From NCBI RefSeq assembly GCF_013364155.1, contig NZ_CP054916.1, positions 8,524,001 through 8,588,000 of the forward strand: 64,000 nucleotides of DNA, in the 5' to 3' direction. How positions within the stretch are numbered: the first letter of the stretch is position 1; each line of letters opens with the position of its first letter. This stretch comes from Streptomyces sp. NA02950 (GTDB taxonomy: Bacteria > Actinomycetota > Actinomycetes > Streptomycetales > Streptomycetaceae). A program made the translations under genes and the position numbers. This document shows, one piece after another, positions 8,093-16,413 of this stretch. A model generated the notes under the pieces. That model saw only the letters and a list, made by a program, of their open reading frames with translations, did no database searches and had not been told where the DNA came from.

Positions 8093-9319
8093 TTACCAGG
8101 TGACGGGCAGTTCGTAGATGCCGTAGACCATGGCGTCGTCCTTGAACCGCAACTGGTCCAGCCCGGTGGCCAGTTTCAGACCGGGGATCCGGCGGAACAG
8201 CGTGCCGTAGACGATCTCGAGCTCGAGACGGGCGAGGTTCTGGCCGATGCACTGGTGGATGCCGTAGCCGAACGCGAGATGGCTGCGGACCTCCCGGCGG
8301 TGCACATCCAGCCGGTCGGGCTCGGGGAAGACGGTCTCGTCGTGGTTGGCCGCGTTGTTGAGCGGCAGGATGCCCTCCCCGGCCCGGATGGTGACCCCGC
8401 CGAGCTCGATGTCCTCCAGCGCCACCCGGGCGGTGCCGGAGTCGGAGATGCTGAAGAAGCGCAGCAGCTCCTCCACCGCCTTGGGCAGCAGCGCGGGATC
8501 GTCCTGGACGATCTTCAGCTGGTCGGGGTTCTCCAGCAGTGCCAGGGTGCCCAGGGCGATCATGTTGGCGGTGGTCTCATGGCCGGTCACCAGCATCAGC
8601 CGGGCCATGCTCACGATGTCGGCGTGCTCGACGGCCGGCTCCGCGCGGTTCTGCTCGATCAGCCGGCTGATCATGTCGTCACCCGGCTCGGACTCCTTGG
8701 CGGTCACCAACCCGTCCACGTACTGGTCGAGTTCGTAGTGGGCGCGACCCCGGTCCTCCTCACTGATCTCGTGGTTCATGATGGCCCACGCCCACTTCTC
8801 GAACCGCGGATGGTCCTCGTAGGGGACACCCAGCAGTTCACAGATCACATAGGAGGGCACCGGCAGCGCCAGCGCCGTGACCAGGTCAACCGGTCCGCCC
8901 GCGGTCAGCATCTCGTCGATCTGCCGGTCCACGATCGCCTGCACCCGGCCGCGCAGCGCACGCATCCGCCGGAGGCTGAACTCCGGTGCCAGCATGCGGC
9001 GCTGGACGGTGTGGTCCGGCGGATCCATCGACAGGAAGGTCAGCGGGACCGCCTGGAGCATCTCCTCCGGGACCGGCACCTGCAACGGATAGCCGGGCAG
9101 CTTCAGATTCGAGGTCACCCGCGCGTCCCCGAGCACCTTCTTGACGTGCTCGTGCGTGGTGACCAGCCAGGTGGGCTTGCCGTTGACCTTGAGGACGGCA
9201 CGGGACACCGGCTCGCCCTCGCGCAGCTTCGCGTACTCCTCCGGCGGACTGAACGGGCAGGAGCGCGCCATCGGGAACGGCGGATGCACGGTGTCGTGCT
9301 GATCGGCGGATGGGGTCAT
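8093..9319 (-). CDS. Cytochrome P450 B (first gene of the P450-ferredoxin operon)
   Basis: 408 residues, ATG at 9319 preceded by GAGAGGG, the same leader as P450 A. It carries TGHETTAN (I-helix), EELLR (ExxR) and FGYGIHQCIG with heme ligand C357. Both ends are nearly identical to P450 A at the DNA level, while the middle, including the substrate-facing B-C and F-G regions, has diverged. Two related enzymes may therefore act at different positions or in sequence on one macrolactam. The gene opens the operon P450 B - P450 A - ferredoxin and has its own copy of the pathway promoter about 130-175 bp upstream. Confidence 0.9.
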   Translation of the reverse strand: MTPSADQHDTVHPPFPMARSCPFSPPEEYAKLREGEPVSRAVLKVNGKPTWLVTTHEHVKKVLGDARVTSNLKLPGYPLQVPVPEEMLQAVPLTFLSMDPPDHTVQRRMLAPEFSLRRMRALRGRVQAIVDRQIDEMLTAGGPVDLVTALALPVPSYVICELLGVPYEDHPRFEKWAWAIMNHEISEEDRGRAHYELDQYVDGLVTAKESEPGDDMISRLIEQNRAEPAVEHADIVSMARLMLVTGHETTANMIALGTLALLENPDQLKIVQDDPALLPKAVEELLRFFSISDSGTARVALEDIELGGVTIRAGEGILPLNNAANHDETVFPEPDRLDVHRREVRSHLAFGYGIHQCIGQNLARLELEIVYGTLFRRIPGLKLATGLDQLRFKDDAMVYGIYELPVTW

Positions 9320-9451
9320 GGTGCCCTCTCGAACTCGATACGGGGTACGCGCCGGACGTCGGGATACGACGGCGGACGGGGCGGGCGCGGAGCGGGGGAG
9401 CCCCCGCGCCCGGATCGCCGTGGCCGCGGCCTTCGTCGACCGCCTCTTCGC

Positions 9452-9496
9452 ACGCTAATCAGCCCGCTCCGCGCACCACACCCCTAGTGGCCCCAG
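9452..9496 (-). promoter_or_regulatory. Pathway promoter 2: direct repeat plus TAGCGT, driving the P450-ferredoxin operon
   Basis: Read on the minus strand: CTGGGG at 9496-9491, TAGGGG at 9486-9481 (10-bp pitch), then TAGCGT at 9457-9452, 29 bp after the start of the second hexamer. Same layout as the other four pathway promoters. The rest of the 577-bp divergent gap (9320-9896) holds a 182-bp repeat-like element and promoter 3; no gene is seen in it. Confidence 0.75.
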
Positions 9497-9545
9497 GACC
9501 GAACGGCCCCGGCCGGGCGGCGCGGACCCCGGGGCCCGCTGGAGA

Positions 9546-9727
9546 GCTGTGCCGTCATCCCCAGTGGATCGGCGAGCGGCGCCGGATGCGGTCAGTCGCA
9601 AGGCGGAGGGCCGCCCTCGTACCGGGCGTACTCGGGTGATCCCGACAACGTGGCAGGGGGGCACCTCCCGGGCGAGGCCTGGGGGCGGCCGCAGCCGGCG
9701 GGAGCCCGATGGGGATGACGGGACAGC
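9546..9727. repeat. 182-bp MITE-like element with 18-bp terminal inverted repeats
   Basis: GCTGTGCCGTCATCCCCA at 9546-9563 recurs inverted at 9710-9727 with one mismatch (17 of 18). The enclosed 146 bp has no credible coding frame and contains a further imperfect palindrome (CACCTCCCGGGC / GCCTGGGGGCGG) near 9662-9690. The element sits between the divergent promoters 2 and 3 and ends 3 bp before the first hexamer of promoter 3. I see no clear target-site duplication. It could be a small non-autonomous mobile element or an extragenic repeat family. Alternatively the two arms could be paired operators. Confidence 0.5.
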
Positions 9728-9730
9728 CCT

Positions 9731-9776
9731 TAGGGGCGGCTAGGGGTCCAGCCGGGGCGAGCGGCCGCGTTAGCGT
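9731..9776 (+). promoter_or_regulatory. Pathway promoter 3: direct repeat plus TAGCGT, driving the starter-unit operon
   Basis: TAGGGG at 9731-9736 and 9741-9746 (two perfect hexamers, 10-bp pitch), with TAGCGT at 9771-9776, 30 bp after the start of the second hexamer. An expected transcript start near 9783 leaves a leader of about 114 nt before the GTG at 9897. This is the best match of the five copies. Confidence 0.8.
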
Positions 9777-9896
9777 CGAGCCCGGATCACGGTGGTGTGT
9801 CGTCCCGTGTCCCGAGTCGCCTGCCCGGCCGCAGGTCCTCGTGTTCCTTCCTGCGCCCCAGGGCGTCATCCCGCCCGTCGAATGAGGTGGTTCACT

Positions 9897-10793
9897 GTGC
9901 ACCCGGCCCCCAGTGCGAAGGGAACCGTTCCCTTCGGGGAGTACCGGACCTGGTACCGGGTCACCGGTGAGCTCGGCGCGGGCAGACCACCCGTCGTCGC
10001 CGTCCACGGCGGCCCGGGCAGCACCCACGACTACCTGCTGGGGCTGACCGCACTCGCCGCCGAGGGCTGGCCGGTTGTCCACTACGACCAGCTGGGCAAT
10101 GGCGGATCCACCCATCTGCCCGACCGGGGCGCTGACTTCTGGACCGTTGACCTCTTCCTCGCCGAACTGGACAACCTGCTCGCCCGCCTCGGCATCGCGG
10201 ACGACTACGTGCTCTTCGGACAGTCGTGGGGCGGACCGCTGTGCGCCTCGCACGCCATGGGACACCCGGCCGGACTGCGCGGGCTCGTGGTGGCCAACGC
10301 CCCCGCCTCGTACCCGGTGTGGCTCAGCGAGATGGCGGTGCTGCGCGACCGGCTGCCGTCCGATGTCCAGCAGACACTGCTGCGCCACGAGGCGGCGGGC
10401 ACCTATGACACCGAGGAGTACCTGGCCGCCATGCGGGTCTTCTACAACCGCCATGTGTGCCGGGTCCAGCCGTGGCCGCAGGACTTCCTCTCCTCCTTCA
10501 TGGAGATCTACAACGACCCGACCGTGTACGCCACCATGAACGGGCCCAACGAGTTCCATGTGATCGGCACCCTGAAGGACTGGGACATCACCGACGGGCT
10601 CGACGCCGTCCGCACCCCGACCCTGCTGATCAGCGGCCGCCACGACGAGGCCACGCCGGTGTGCATGGGGCCGTACGCGGAACGGGTGCCCGGTGCCCGG
10701 TGGGAGCTCTTCGAGCACTCCAGCCATCTGCCCCACCTCGAGGAGCCGGAGCGGTTCCTCGAGGTGATGACCGACTTCCTGAAGGGCCTGTAG
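9897..10793 (+). CDS. vinJ: VinJ-like proline iminopeptidase-family amidohydrolase (removes the amino-acid cap)
   Basis: 298 residues from GTG at 9897, chosen because GAGGTGG lies 6 nt upstream; the in-frame ATG at 9882 lacks a ribosome binding site. It is an alpha/beta hydrolase of peptidase family S33: HGGPGS forms the oxyanion segment, GQSWGG contains nucleophile S110, and D250 (GRHDEA) and H277 (SSHLPH) complete the triad. In vicenistatin biosynthesis the homologue VinJ cleaves the terminal alanine that masks the beta-amino group while the PKS extends the chain, freeing the amine for macrolactam closure. The same role is inferred here because the rest of the starter pathway follows directly. 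It is the first gene of the operon. Confidence 0.88.
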   Translation: MHPAPSAKGTVPFGEYRTWYRVTGELGAGRPPVVAVHGGPGSTHDYLLGLTALAAEGWPVVHYDQLGNGGSTHLPDRGADFWTVDLFLAELDNLLARLGIADDYVLFGQSWGGPLCASHAMGHPAGLRGLVVANAPASYPVWLSEMAVLRDRLPSDVQQTLLRHEAAGTYDTEEYLAAMRVFYNRHVCRVQPWPQDFLSSFMEIYNDPTVYATMNGPNEFHVIGTLKDWDITDGLDAVRTPTLLISGRHDEATPVCMGPYAERVPGARWELFEHSSHLPHLEEPERFLEVMTDFLKGL

Positions 10794-10869
10794 CGCCCCA
10801 TGGCACACCTAGCGCCCCCCGCACACGCAGCGCCCCACCGCATAACGGCATAAGTGAGGAACGGAATCC

Positions 10870-11805
10870 ATGGGATCCGAAACGGCTCTCGTCTTCCCCG
10901 GTATGGGCCCGTCCGCCTTCTCCGACGTCGGCAGGTTCATGGTCGTCAACCCGTACGCCCGGGAGCTGGTCGCCATCGCCGACGAGGTGCTGGGCTACTC
11001 CCTGCTGGACACCTTCCGGCGGACCGAGGGCGACTACTCCGAGGCCGCGCAGGTCGCGTTCCTGGTGAACTGCCTGGCCAGCGCCCACTGGGCGCGGGAG
11101 AGCCTCGGTCTCGAACCCGCGCTGTGCACCGGCCCCAGCTTCGGCGAGAAGGCCGCTCTCGCCTGGTGCGGGGTACTGCCCCCGGACGAGGCGATACGGC
11201 TCACCGCCGAGCTGGCCCGCTGCATGGACGCCTACTTCGCCGTCGAACACCGGGACATCGTCACCCTCTCCTTCGTCCGCACCCCCCGGGAGAAGCTGGA
11301 CGAGATCCTCGCCGACTTCGAAGCCGACGGCGAGTGGCACGACATCTCCTGCTACGTCGACGACGGCTTCTTCATGGTCTCGCTGCGCGAGACCCGGGTG
11401 GAGTGGATGGAGCAACGGCTGCGCGCCGTCGGCGGGATGCCGCTGTACACCATGCGTCCGCCCATGCACGCCGCCGCCTTCGGCCCGCTGCGGGACAAGG
11501 CCGAACGGGAGGTGCTGGCCGGCTTCGACTTCGCCGACCCGCGGCTGCCGATCGTGGCCGACCAGGACGGCCGACCGCTGCGTTCGGCCGAGGACGTACG
11601 CACCATGCTGCTCGACAGCTTCGTACGCCCCCTGGACTGGCCCCGCGTCGTGGACGCGCTCGCGCTCTCCGGTGTGAAGCGCGTCCTCGTCGCCGGACCC
11701 GACAGCCTGTTCGGCCGGACCACCTGCACCACCAGCACCTTCGAGGTCATCGCCGCCCATCCCCGGCGCGCCATGACACCGCGGCGCAGGCCACTCGTCG
11801 CGTGA
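10870..11805 (+). CDS. vinK: VinK-like trans-acting acyltransferase (moves the dipeptidyl starter from the free ACP to the PKS)
   Basis: 311 residues, ATG at 10870. It resembles a stand-alone malonyl-CoA:ACP acyltransferase fold: the N-terminal LVFPGMGPSAF replaces the usual FPGQGSQ, and GPSFGE replaces GHSxGE with nucleophile S90. The missing His/Gln at these places is expected for an enzyme that does not handle malonyl-CoA. By homology with VinK it transfers the aminoacyl-beta-aminoacyl group from the discrete ACP (next gene) to the N-terminal loading ACP of PKS1. That agrees with PKS1 having a loading ACP but no loading AT or KS. It lies 76 bp after vinJ and 25 bp before the ACP gene. Confidence 0.87.
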   Translation: MGSETALVFPGMGPSAFSDVGRFMVVNPYARELVAIADEVLGYSLLDTFRRTEGDYSEAAQVAFLVNCLASAHWARESLGLEPALCTGPSFGEKAALAWCGVLPPDEAIRLTAELARCMDAYFAVEHRDIVTLSFVRTPREKLDEILADFEADGEWHDISCYVDDGFFMVSLRETRVEWMEQRLRAVGGMPLYTMRPPMHAAAFGPLRDKAEREVLAGFDFADPRLPIVADQDGRPLRSAEDVRTMLLDSFVRPLDWPRVVDALALSGVKRVLVAGPDSLFGRTTCTTSTFEVIAAHPRRAMTPRRRPLVA

Positions 11806-11830
11806 TTCGACCCCGACCCTTGGAGCCCTG

Positions 11831-12082
11831 ATGTGGGACGACCAGTTCGAAGCGATACTGCGCACCTTCCTTCCCTTCCTGCCCCCGGACGAGCCGCTGG
11901 CGAGCGATGTCAAACTGCGTGACCTGGGACTGGACTCGCTGGGCATGGTGCAGCTCCTGGGCACGCTGGAGCAGGCCTACGGGGTGCGCTTCCTCGACGG
12001 CGCGCTGACCATGGAGACGTTCGAGAGCGCGGGTGTGCTGTGGAAGACCGTGGAGAACATGCTGCCCCGCGGTGAGGGCTAG
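11831..12082 (+). CDS. vinL: Discrete acyl carrier protein (VinL-like)
   Basis: 83 residues. LRDLGLDSLGMV gives the phosphopantetheine attachment serine, S36, and length and acidity are typical of a free ACP. In the vicenistatin route this carrier holds 3-methylaspartate, then 3-aminoisobutyrate, then the dipeptidyl starter, so it would be the platform for the four neighbouring enzymes. It lies between the transferase and the two ligases that act on it, with a 13-bp gap to the next ATG. Confidence 0.93.
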   Translation: MWDDQFEAILRTFLPFLPPDEPLASDVKLRDLGLDSLGMVQLLGTLEQAYGVRFLDGALTMETFESAGVLWKTVENMLPRGEG

Positions 12083-12095
12083 GCGGACCGCGGCC

Positions 12096-13652
12096 ATGGA
12101 CCCCACCGTGGACGTCACGCTGTCCGGACGCTTTCTGCGCGGGCTGGCGGTCTCGCCCGACCGGCCCGCGGTCCGCGCCGGCGAGACGGAGCTGAGCTAC
12201 CGGGAACTGCACGAGCGCGCGCTGCTCATGGCGGGCTCCGTACTCGCGCGAGCGGCAACCCCGCCCCGTGCCATCGGTGTGCTGGCGGGCAAGGACCCCT
12301 CGGCGTACGCGGCCGTCCTCGCCGGTCTCTACACCGGTGTCACGATGGTGCCGCTGCAACCCGCCTTTCCCGCCCTGCGCACCCGTCAGATGATCGACGC
12401 GGCCGGGGTCGAGGTGCTGATCGCCGACGACGCCTCGCTGCCCGCGCTCACCGCCCTGCGCAAGGAGACCGGGCTCGATCTGCCGGTGCTCCACGCTCCC
12501 GGTGGCCATCTCCTGCCCGAGGTGCCGCTCGACCCGGACTGCGCGCTCAAGGCGCCGCTGCCGGCCCGGCCATCGGACATCGCCTACATCCTGTTCACCT
12601 CGGGCTCGACCGGCCGCCCGAAGGGCGTTCCGGTCACCCACGCCAACACCCATCACTACTTCGGCCTCCTGGACCGCCGGTACGACTTCGGCCCCGGGGA
12701 CGTGTTCTCGCAGAGCTTCGACCTCAACTTCGACTGCGGGATGTTCGACCTGTTCTGCGCCTGGGGCGCCGGGGCCACCCTGGTGGCGCCGCCCCCGCAG
12801 GCCTACCGCGAACTGCCGGAGTACATCGCCGCGCAGGGGCTGACCGTCTGGTTCTCCACCCCCAGCGCCATCGCGCTGGTCCGCCGCATGGGCGGGCTGC
12901 GACCCGGCGCCATGCCCTCGCTGCGCTGGAGCTTCTTCGCCGGTGAGGCGCTGAGCTGCCAGGACGCACAGGACTGGGGCAACGCCGCGCCGTACGCGGT
13001 GCTGGAGAACCTGTACGGACCGACGGAACTGACCATCACCGTCAGCTCCCACCGGTGGACCGGGGAGCGCGCCCTCCACGACATGGTGCCCATCGGCGCC
13101 GTGCACGAAGGACACCGGACGCTGCTGCTCGGCGACGACGGCGAGGAGAGCGCGACCGAGGGCGAACTGTGCGTCGCCGGACCCCAGCTCACCCCCGGCT
13201 ATCTCGACCCCGCCGATGACGCCGGCCGCTTCTTCACCCGCCACGGCCGCCGCTGGTACCGCACCGGCGACCGGGTCCGGCGCGCCGATGACGGCACCAC
13301 CCTGCTCTATCTGGGCCGTACCGACGCCCAGGTCCAGGTGCACGGGGTGCGGGTGGAACTGGCCGAGGTGGACGCGGCGGTCCGGCGCTGTCCGGGGGTG
13401 CGGGACGCGGTCACCGTGCCCGTGCCTGTCGACGGCAGCACCGAACTGGCCGTGTTCTACACCGGCGACGTGGTGCCGCCGGTCCGGCTCGCGGGCGAGG
13501 TGCGGCAGTACTTGCCCGCCGCGGTCGTCCCCAAACGCTACCGCCACCTGGAGGCGTTCCCGCTGAACTCCAACCGGAAGACCGACCGCAGAAGTCTCGC
13601 CCTCCAGGCCGCACAGGAGGGCTCTGAGGAAAGGCAGTACGGGGCGCAGTGA
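12096..13652 (+). CDS. vinM: VinM-like ATP-dependent aminoacyl ligase (adds the protecting amino acid)
   Basis: 518 residues from ATG at 12096; a longer frame opening upstream overlaps the ACP gene and was rejected. It is an ANL superfamily adenylating enzyme: the phosphate-binding loop FTSGSTGRPKG, the LYGPTE motif (A5), the YRTGD motif (A7), and the late NSNRKTDRR containing the catalytic lysine (A10). By homology with VinM it activates an amino acid (L-alanine in the vicenistatin system) and condenses it onto the amine of 3-aminoisobutyryl-ACP. This hides the amine during chain extension. Assigning it to this step rather than to the first loading step rests on gene order and likeness to amino-acid adenylation domains. 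It overlaps the next gene by 4 bp (GTGA). Confidence 0.83.
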   Translation: MDPTVDVTLSGRFLRGLAVSPDRPAVRAGETELSYRELHERALLMAGSVLARAATPPRAIGVLAGKDPSAYAAVLAGLYTGVTMVPLQPAFPALRTRQMIDAAGVEVLIADDASLPALTALRKETGLDLPVLHAPGGHLLPEVPLDPDCALKAPLPARPSDIAYILFTSGSTGRPKGVPVTHANTHHYFGLLDRRYDFGPGDVFSQSFDLNFDCGMFDLFCAWGAGATLVAPPPQAYRELPEYIAAQGLTVWFSTPSAIALVRRMGGLRPGAMPSLRWSFFAGEALSCQDAQDWGNAAPYAVLENLYGPTELTITVSSHRWTGERALHDMVPIGAVHEGHRTLLLGDDGEESATEGELCVAGPQLTPGYLDPADDAGRFFTRHGRRWYRTGDRVRRADDGTTLLYLGRTDAQVQVHGVRVELAEVDAAVRRCPGVRDAVTVPVPVDGSTELAVFYTGDVVPPVRLAGEVRQYLPAAVVPKRYRHLEAFPLNSNRKTDRRSLALQAAQEGSEERQYGAQ

Positions 13653-15178
13653 ACCGTAACTCGACATCGGATCCCCGGCGCGGTGTGCTGGTGCACACCC
13701 TGCTGGACGAGGCCACGGCGGACACCGGCCCCGGGGCCGTGGCCGTCAGCGACCCGGGCGGGCGGTGGACCTACTCCGAGCTCAGCGCGTACAGCCACGC
13801 CGTGGACGCGTGGCTCGAGGCGCGTGGCATCGGGCCCGGCGACCGGGTGCTGGTCCAGGTGCCCAGCACCCGTGAACTGGTGGCGCTGTTCTACGGCGCC
13901 TCCCGGCGCGGCGCGGTGTTCGTCCCGGTCAACACCGGGATGAAGGACTACCACCTGACGTCGGTGCTCGCCAACGCCGAACCCCGGCTCGCCGTCGTCG
14001 CCGACTCCGCGGTGGAGCGCATCGCGGGCTTCTCCGCGGCGCCCGTCCTCGGCGTCGACGCCGTCTGGGAGGAGGTGTCCGCGCTGCGCGCACGGGACGC
14101 CCGGGCCACCGGCGGCGCGGAGTTCGACGCGGAGGCCGTCGCGGTGCTCGTGTACACCTCGGGCAGCACCGCGGCGCCCAAGGCCGTCATCTGCCCGCAC
14201 GGCCGCATGGTCTTCGCCTCGGAGGCCATTCAGCGGGAACTCGGCTACCGCCCCGACGACGTGGTGTTCTGCCGGTTCCCGATCTCCTGGGACTACGGCC
14301 TGTACAAGATCCTGCTCACCGCCCTGGGCCGGTGTGAACTGGTCCTGGCCGACGGGGAGTCGGACCTGGTGCTGCTCAAGCGGATCCGCGAGTGCGGGGC
14401 CACGGTGGTGCCCATCGTGCCCTCGCTGGCCACCATGATCGTGACGCTGGCCGGGCGCGAACCGGCCGCGGAGTCGCGGGTGCGGATGTTCACCAACACC
14501 GGTGCCGCGCTGCCCCGGGCCACCGCCGAGGGCCTGCGCACCGCGTTCCCCGGCTCCGAGGTGGTGCTCCAGTTCGGCCAGACCGAGTGCAAGCGCATCT
14601 CCGTCCTGCGGCCGGAGTTCCAGGCCAGCAAGGGCGCCTCGGTGGGCCGCCCGCTGCCCGGCACCACGGTGTACGTCGTCGACGAGCACGGCACCGCGCT
14701 GCCGACCGGTGCCACCGGCGAGATCGTGGTCGAGGGACCGCATGTGATGCCCGGCTACTGGCGGGCCCCCGAGATCACCGAGCGCACCTTCCGCCCCGCC
14801 CCGGACGGCGGGCTCCGGCTGCACACCGGCGACTACGGCCACCTCGACGAGGACGGTTTCCTCTACTACGAGGGCCGCCGGGACGACATGTTCAAACGCA
14901 AGGGCGTCCGGATGAGCACGATGGAGATCGAGGCCGCCGCCACCGACATCGCCGGTGTCCGCGCCGCCGCCGTCCTGCCGCCCGAGGACGACCGCGACCT
15001 CGCGGTGTGCGTCGAGGGCGACATCGCCCCGCACACCGTGCTGCGGGAGCTGGCGCGGCGGCTGGAGCCCGCCAAGGTACCCGGTCTGTGCCGGGTCGTC
15101 GACGAGCTTCCGCTGACCCTCCACGGCAAGCACGCGCGACGGCGGCTCGCCCAGTTCTTCGAAGGGACTCCCTCGTGA
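13649..15178 (+). CDS. vinN: VinN-like beta-amino acid (3-methylaspartate):ACP ligase
   Basis: 509 residues, GTG at 13649 overlapping the previous stop. It is an adenylating enzyme with YTSGSTAAPKA (A3), an FGQTECKRI segment in place of the usual YGxTE, LHTGD, and a C-terminal HGKHARRRL holding the catalytic lysine. The segment FPISWDYGLYKI around residue 212 lies in the substrate-pocket helix used by VinN-family enzymes to select beta-amino acids. With a glutamate mutase encoded two genes on, the likely substrate is (2S,3S)-3-methylaspartate, activated on its C1 or side carboxylate and loaded on the discrete ACP. Substrate identity is inferred from context and was not read from specificity residues. 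Confidence 0.85.
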   Translation: MNRNSTSDPRRGVLVHTLLDEATADTGPGAVAVSDPGGRWTYSELSAYSHAVDAWLEARGIGPGDRVLVQVPSTRELVALFYGASRRGAVFVPVNTGMKDYHLTSVLANAEPRLAVVADSAVERIAGFSAAPVLGVDAVWEEVSALRARDARATGGAEFDAEAVAVLVYTSGSTAAPKAVICPHGRMVFASEAIQRELGYRPDDVVFCRFPISWDYGLYKILLTALGRCELVLADGESDLVLLKRIRECGATVVPIVPSLATMIVTLAGREPAAESRVRMFTNTGAALPRATAEGLRTAFPGSEVVLQFGQTECKRISVLRPEFQASKGASVGRPLPGTTVYVVDEHGTALPTGATGEIVVEGPHVMPGYWRAPEITERTFRPAPDGGLRLHTGDYGHLDEDGFLYYEGRRDDMFKRKGVRMSTMEIEAAATDIAGVRAAAVLPPEDDRDLAVCVEGDIAPHTVLRELARRLEPAKVPGLCRVVDELPLTLHGKHARRRLAQFFEGTPS

Positions 15179-16413
15179 TCGGCCATACGGAGCTCGCCAA
15201 ACGCTTCGGCACCCCCGCGTACGTCTACGACCTCGACCGGGTCCGGGCGGCCCGGCGCGATCTGCTCGCCGCGCTGCCGGACGCGATGCACGTGTTCTAC
15301 GCGGCGAAGGCCAATCCGCATCCCGAGATCCTGCGGGAGATGCGCGGCCGCGGTGACCGCTGCCGGGCCGAGATCTCTTCCGTCGGAGAGCTCGCCGCCG
15401 CCCTGGAGGCCGGGTTCTCCGGCGCCGACATCCTTTACACCGGCCCCGGCAAGACAGACGAGGAGCTGACCGAGGCGCTGGCCAAGGGGGTGCGGCTGTT
15501 CTCCGTCGAATCGCCCGGCGATCTGCGGCGGGTGGGCGCGGCGGCCGGACGCCTGGGTGTGGTCGCCGACTGTCTGCTGCGCGTCAACAGCGTCAGCGCC
15601 AGCGCCACCACCAGTATCCGGATGACCGGTGTGCCCTCCCAGTTCGGCTTCGACAGCGAGACGCTGCCCGCGCTGCGCGAGGAGGTGACCGGTGTCCCCG
15701 GGACGAACGTGGCGGGACTGCACTTCTTCCCGCTGAGCAACGCCGAGGACGAGGCGAGCCTCATCGCCGAGTTCCGGCACACCATCGAGAAGGCCGCCGA
15801 ACTCCAGGAGCGGCTCGGGGTGCGTTTCCGGTTCGTCGACATCGGCGGCGGGTTCTCCGCCCCGTACGCGGTGACCGGGGAACGCCCCGTCTACGGCGGG
15901 CTGCGGGAGGCGCTCGGCGACGCGCTGGACACCCACTTCCCCGGCTGGCGGGACGGCGGTCCGCGGATCGCGTGCGAGTCGGGGCGCTATCTCGTGGGCG
16001 ACAGCGGCACCCTGCTGGTCGGCGTGGTCAACGTCAAGGAGAGCCGCGGCCGCCGCTTTGTCATCCTGGACGGCGGGATCAACACCTTCGGCGGGATGTC
16101 CGGCCTCGGCCGTATCCTGCCGGTCTCTGTACAGCCCGACGAGGCGGTGCCCGGGACCGGTGAACCCGCCATGCTGGTGGGCCCGCTGTGCACCCCGGGC
16201 GATGTGCTGGGCCGGGACGTGGCACTGGTGGACCCGGCCCCCGGGGACCTCCTCACCGTGCCCAACGCCGGGGCCTACGGGGTGACGGCCAGCCTGCTGA
16301 TGTTCCTGGGCCGCCCCGCGCCCGCCGAGGTCGTCGTGCGCGGCCCGGAGGTGGTGTCCGTGTCCCGGATCGAGCACCTCCGCACCTACGTCCACGGGCA
16401 GGCCCTTCGATGA
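15175..16413 (+). CDS. vinO: VinO-like PLP-dependent decarboxylase (3-methylaspartyl-ACP decarboxylase)
   Basis: 412 residues, GTG at 15175 (GTGA overlap with the previous stop). It is a fold-type III enzyme like diaminopimelate/ornithine decarboxylases: FYAAKANPHPEI contains the PLP-binding lysine K45, and HFFPLSN, VDIGGGFSAPY (phosphate-binding glycine loop) and CESGRYLVG follow in the usual order. In vicenistatin biosynthesis VinO removes the alpha-carboxylate of 3-methylaspartyl-ACP to give (S)-3-aminoisobutyryl-ACP. No lysA-type pathway gene is nearby and the gene is embedded in the starter operon, so this role is favoured. It overlaps the mutase small subunit by 4 bp (ATGA). Confidence 0.87.
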   Translation: MIGHTELAKRFGTPAYVYDLDRVRAARRDLLAALPDAMHVFYAAKANPHPEILREMRGRGDRCRAEISSVGELAAALEAGFSGADILYTGPGKTDEELTEALAKGVRLFSVESPGDLRRVGAAAGRLGVVADCLLRVNSVSASATTSIRMTGVPSQFGFDSETLPALREEVTGVPGTNVAGLHFFPLSNAEDEASLIAEFRHTIEKAAELQERLGVRFRFVDIGGGFSAPYAVTGERPVYGGLREALGDALDTHFPGWRDGGPRIACESGRYLVGDSGTLLVGVVNVKESRGRRFVILDGGINTFGGMSGLGRILPVSVQPDEAVPGTGEPAMLVGPLCTPGDVLGRDVALVDPAPGDLLTVPNAGAYGVTASLLMFLGRPAPAEVVVRGPEVVSVSRIEHLRTYVHGQALR

